A program made the translations under genes and the position numbers. From NCBI GenBank assembly GCA_035772785.1, contig JAOCPU010000022.1, forward strand, positions 372,001 through 436,000: DNA of 64,000 nucleotides. Direction: 5' to 3'. Origin of the DNA: Phlebiopsis flavidoalba (lineage: Eukaryota; Basidiomycota; Agaricomycetes; Polyporales; Phanerochaetaceae). Each line of letters begins with the position of its first letter. Positions within the stretch are counted from its first letter, which is position 1. The notes below the pieces were generated by a model. It did not search any database. It saw only the letters and a list, made by a program, of their open reading frames with translations, and was not told where the DNA came from. Shown here piece after piece: positions 60,627-64,000 of this stretch.

Positions 60627-61589
60627 ATGACACAACAACCCACGCTCGTTTACGATCTTCCATCTCAGCCAACGATCCCCAAGCCTTGCCATGGTCCCAC
60701 TCCCAACACCTGGAAAAGACGCAGGCAAGTGCCTACAGTCCGATTTTGCCACTGTGTTTAAGTATACGTCACTTATGATTACCGAACCATAGGCTTTCTC
60801 TCTGCTTACAAAGGCTTACCATACAAGTCGGACTGGGTGGACTTCATACTGAGATCGCATCACCCGGTGTGCAAGAAGCTCGGGGTACCCCCCACCCAAG
60901 TCTCCGCGGCAAAGAGTTCGTCTGGCAGCCTTTTGTCTTGATACACTCCAGTTCGCCCTTCGATTTATGACCTCCAAAACAATCCCCGAAAACACGTCTC
61001 CGGACTCTGGCCAAAACCATGGCAAAAAAACCCTCAAAGATCTACCAAAGAAAACATAGATCCCGACAACCCCCCCGAAGCTCTTCCTGTCCCCTAGTGG
61101 AGGCACCGAAGGCGCTCACCAACGCGCAGTTATGGGGACCCCCCATCGTGCGTGGCCTCCACTAGGTAGGGCGCGTAAGCCAAAAATTGCCGCTCACTCT
61201 ACACTTGGCTGCCATGTTCGCCACCTTGAAGGTATGCACCCCCACCAGCCGGGGCGGTGTACTGGTCGTGAAATGCCGAGAATTCGAGTTTTCGGGCGCA
61301 AAGCTGGAGGATATGGCGACAGAAGAGCGGTGGAAAGCGTTTTTGGTTGACGGCCTGGCGAAAGTGATAAGCCACGCTCGAAGCCAGCGATGACTCAGGA
61401 GGATTTTTCGTTGGCGAGGAAGCCGTTTTCTTGCGGACATGCAAGATTGCAGCGATCTCTGAGATGGGTAAAAAAGTAGTAGTGATGATGACTTTGGGCG
61501 AGAGATTGCCAGCTTGCACTGTGTGGGTTTTGGGAAAACATTTCCTGGATCGCTTCTCCGAGTATGTGTCAAATTCCTCGTCCGCGTAG
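60627..61589 (+). CDS. glutathione S-transferase-like protein
   Basis: Cytosolic GST-fold protein of the fungal type; likely conjugates or reduces small electrophiles with glutathione. The N-terminal thioredoxin-like half shows LVYDLPSQ, GPTPNTWKRR (exon 1, 60627 to about 60720) and, after an intron, AYKGLPYKSDWVDF and CKKLGVPPT (60792-60895). This is the arrangement of fungal GSTs, in which the P-N-T-W-K motif replaces a classical active-site motif. The C-terminal helical half shows REFEFSGAKLEDMATEERWK (about 61278-61340), then DGLAKV and DSGGFFVGEEAVFL (about 61390-61430). The middle part (60900-61200) is frameshifted or contains introns that could not be placed. The stop TAG at 61587-61589 is tentative. 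The intron donor after WKRR reads GCAAGT rather than GTAAGT. Confidence 0.68.
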
Positions 61590-64000
61590 ATAATGTCTGC
61601 TGCCGTCGTCATAACGTGTGTGTATGAATGAATGTATTAACAGCGGTATCGAAAACGATTCGACTTTTTTTTCAGGCGATGTTTGTAGACGAGAAGAATT
61701 ATCGCTGTTCAGAGTGCGTATATGATGCACGAGACGACAAGTACTTAGGACGATCAAAATATTCGATTTCCAAATCCGGTAACAGACGGCTTTTGATCCT
61801 AACATGCACAAAACCAGGCTGTTGAAGCTCAGGCGCTATCTATACATAGCTCTTTGAACTCAACCGATTACCGTCACAACCTGTATCTTACACAAGGACC
61901 TCATCATCCCTGTCCACTAGTCCGTCGTATTGACACTAAGGCAGGTGATATCCGCGAACCAACTCCTGTCCGTCTCTGGTTCGCATCGCCCTGAAATTCG
62001 ACACCTGTTCCCGGACAAACACCGAAGGCTCAGCTGACGATCCCAGGTGCAACCTTGCTTCATCCCCTTAGACACGATGCGTGGCCTGTGCGCACTGATA
62101 TCGACGGCAACGTACTTCGGTATCTGCCTTCAGCAACTGGTTGCTCAACGTGTATCACAAAATTTCACCATTCATCTCCTTGGGTAGACCGACCTAGCCC
62201 GACCCATGCTTTCACTTTAGATGATCTTTACCCCCCTACACTTTAGGGAACAAGTCACCATGGGGCACAGGGTGCGCGAACCCTTTCCCTACTCTTTACT
62301 GGCGCTCCGAGAGAAAGCTGGGAATAATCTTTGGGATGGCAAAGAGATTAGCATGGTGTGTTCCAGGTTGCGTAGGAAAGCCCCAATTCCAATCGCTTCA
62401 CTTCGCTCACAGTATTCTAGATGATCACATGGTGTGAATAGCGTACCTTAATGACATTCAATGGAAGCCACAATACTCCTCTATCTCTTCTCCTCTTATG
62501 TCCAGACCTTGAGACGAGATCCGGCGAACAGTGCTGCGATTACCTCACGGAGATACCATGGCCTGGCGATAGTGTCAGCCCAATCTGTGTGAATTCAGGA
62601 TATAAGCCGAAACGTGTTTCCAGGACAGAGTCCACTTATTCTTACCGCTATCGACGAACGAGGTTAGGTTGTCTGAGTCTTGGGGCGTATACCTAACTAC
62701 ATCGTTACACATACCGAAAACCTACATCTGTATGATTGCACTGGCGCCTACAAGCCAATACCCCCCTTCACACTACTCGGGATTTGCGGGCCAACACCCC
62801 CAGAACCAAACACTTTCCTCCGAGTGGGCTCCCGGCAAAACCATTACCAACCCAATGCGCGTCTCTCCACCAATGAGCATTTCCCGGTCCCTTGCTTACT
62901 TGCACCGACGAGGTGCGCCGCGGCAAAGCAGTGCCTCTGGACATAAGCTTTATACATTCGATGCAATTCCCCTAATCGTGTCCAACACAGCCCTCACTCT
63001 GTTTCTACCTTCCTTTAGTGGCACACTATCAAGTGTACTGATATTAAAAGATCTGGTTGGCGCCACATAGGCGACACACTGCAGTTTTGAAGTACATAGG
63101 CTTACATTGCACGACGCCTTAGCAGTAGCATGCACGAACGAAAGAAGCGAAGTCTGGTTTCCGCCGATCCTCACACCGCGTCCGAGCTCCCTTCCTTTGT
63201 TAGCAAGATCAAGTCGTTCGGGTCATGCATCAGCCACATCCGGCAATGTCTTTTTGTCCACTCTTTATATTGTCGCATCGTGTCTTCTTTTTACCGGTAT
63301 CGAGTAAATGATCAAATTGGGGAGCCGCTAACCGAAATCGAGCACCCGCAACGGCCTGCGTCAATGCCTCACAGCATCCACAGCTCTAAAAAGTGGCGTT
63401 CGCTATCCGCCGTGTCAAAGCAAAGCAGCAATCGACGGTCATCGCTGGTCTTTGCCTCCCGATGGAGCAGAGAAGAAGACCTTTTGTCTTGAGTCAAAGC
63501 TGCGATGCGCATGTTCTTGTAGTGAGATATATGAAGACATCGAGAATCACCCCCTCGACGCTCGACCCGTGGCGCATGTTGATCCTTCTCTCACTATGGA
63601 CAGCCAAGCGTCAGCTACCCAACCTGTTACTCTTCCTAGCATTTCGAGAGGTCTTCCCAGGTAAATAATCGGCGCAGGTCACGAATGACAAATCTCACAC
63701 GAGCTCTCAGAACACTTCCCGTTACGTTGGTAGCGTCAACATCGAATCATGAAAACTCAAGAACTAGATGCACAGGCAGTAACGATACATGGGCTGAACA
63801 TGACAGATCTTTCTCAATGATTACCCCAGCTTTCAGCCACATCTCCCCCCAAAAAAGAGAAGCGTCTCCTAGCACATCACGTACGAACAAGTACCATCCC
63901 TTAGTTCCATGTGCCCCTAATAAAGGCATTTCCGCAGGTGTGTGACTCTCAGTAGTACTCTCAGATTATGCCAAGCCTCACGGTAATGAACACATCATGT
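61590..64000. other. no recognised gene
   Basis: Plus-strand Ser/Pro-rich frames (62669-63070, 63130-63492, 63452-63664 and 63685-63945) read coherently and could be exons of an unidentified gene running off the window. A Cys-containing frame at 61628-61825 (YRCSECVYDARDDKYLGRSK) directly follows the GST-like gene. None could be tied to a family. Confidence 0.35.

Noticed and set aside
1..64000. CRISPR arrays, bacterial operons or phage features
   Set aside because: Intron-bearing eukaryotic genes dominate and no regularly spaced repeats with unique spacers were seen.

Overview
The window looks like nuclear DNA of a filamentous basidiomycete (Agaricomycete). Three things point there: genes cut by 47-61 nt GT-AG introns with ctaac/ctaat-like branch sites; a Ngaro-type tyrosine-recombinase retrotransposon, a class known from mushrooms and wood-rot fungi; and proteins of typical agaricomycete families. 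These include a TOR kinase, Pol III subunit C11, an S10 carboxypeptidase, a secreted GMC oxidoreductase, GNAT acetyltransferases, an Ecl1-like zinc protein, a fungal protein-kinase-like protein and a fungal glutathione transferase. The identification is from recognised motifs; no database search was run.

Layout. 0-2.6 kb: nothing recognised. 2.6-4.9 kb (+): serine carboxypeptidase. 4.9-11.5 kb: no recognised gene. 11.5-19.5 kb (+): two tandem GNAT acetyltransferase paralogues. The second is split in its first intron by a 5.25 kb Ngaro-like retrotransposon lying on the minus strand (13553-18803) with a complete set of split direct repeats. 19.8-22.5 kb (-): secreted GMC oxidoreductase. 23.1-24.4 kb (-): an unidentified protein and a small inverted copy of part of it. 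25-25.8 kb (+): kinase-like protein. 26.2-35.0 kb (-): the complete TOR kinase gene, head to head with the Pol III subunit gene RPC11 (35.2-35.7 kb, +), followed by an unidentified spliced gene (35.8-36.3 kb). 36.3-46.9 kb: largely GC-rich, gene-poor. 46.9-49.0 kb (-): Ecl1-like zinc-binding protein. 49.1-60.5 kb: gene-poor, GC-rich up to about 54.7 kb. 60.6-61.6 kb (+): GST-like gene. 61.6-64 kb: nothing recognised.

The main observations are the Ngaro element inside an intron of a duplicated acetyltransferase, and the shared TOR/RPC11 intergenic region, which pairs the growth-control kinase with a subunit of the polymerase it regulates. Almost every recognised gene, including the normally essential TOR, carries single-base frameshifts and odd substitutions. 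The simplest explanation is an error-rich consensus sequence, so exon ends below are approximate unless a splice site or stop codon is named.
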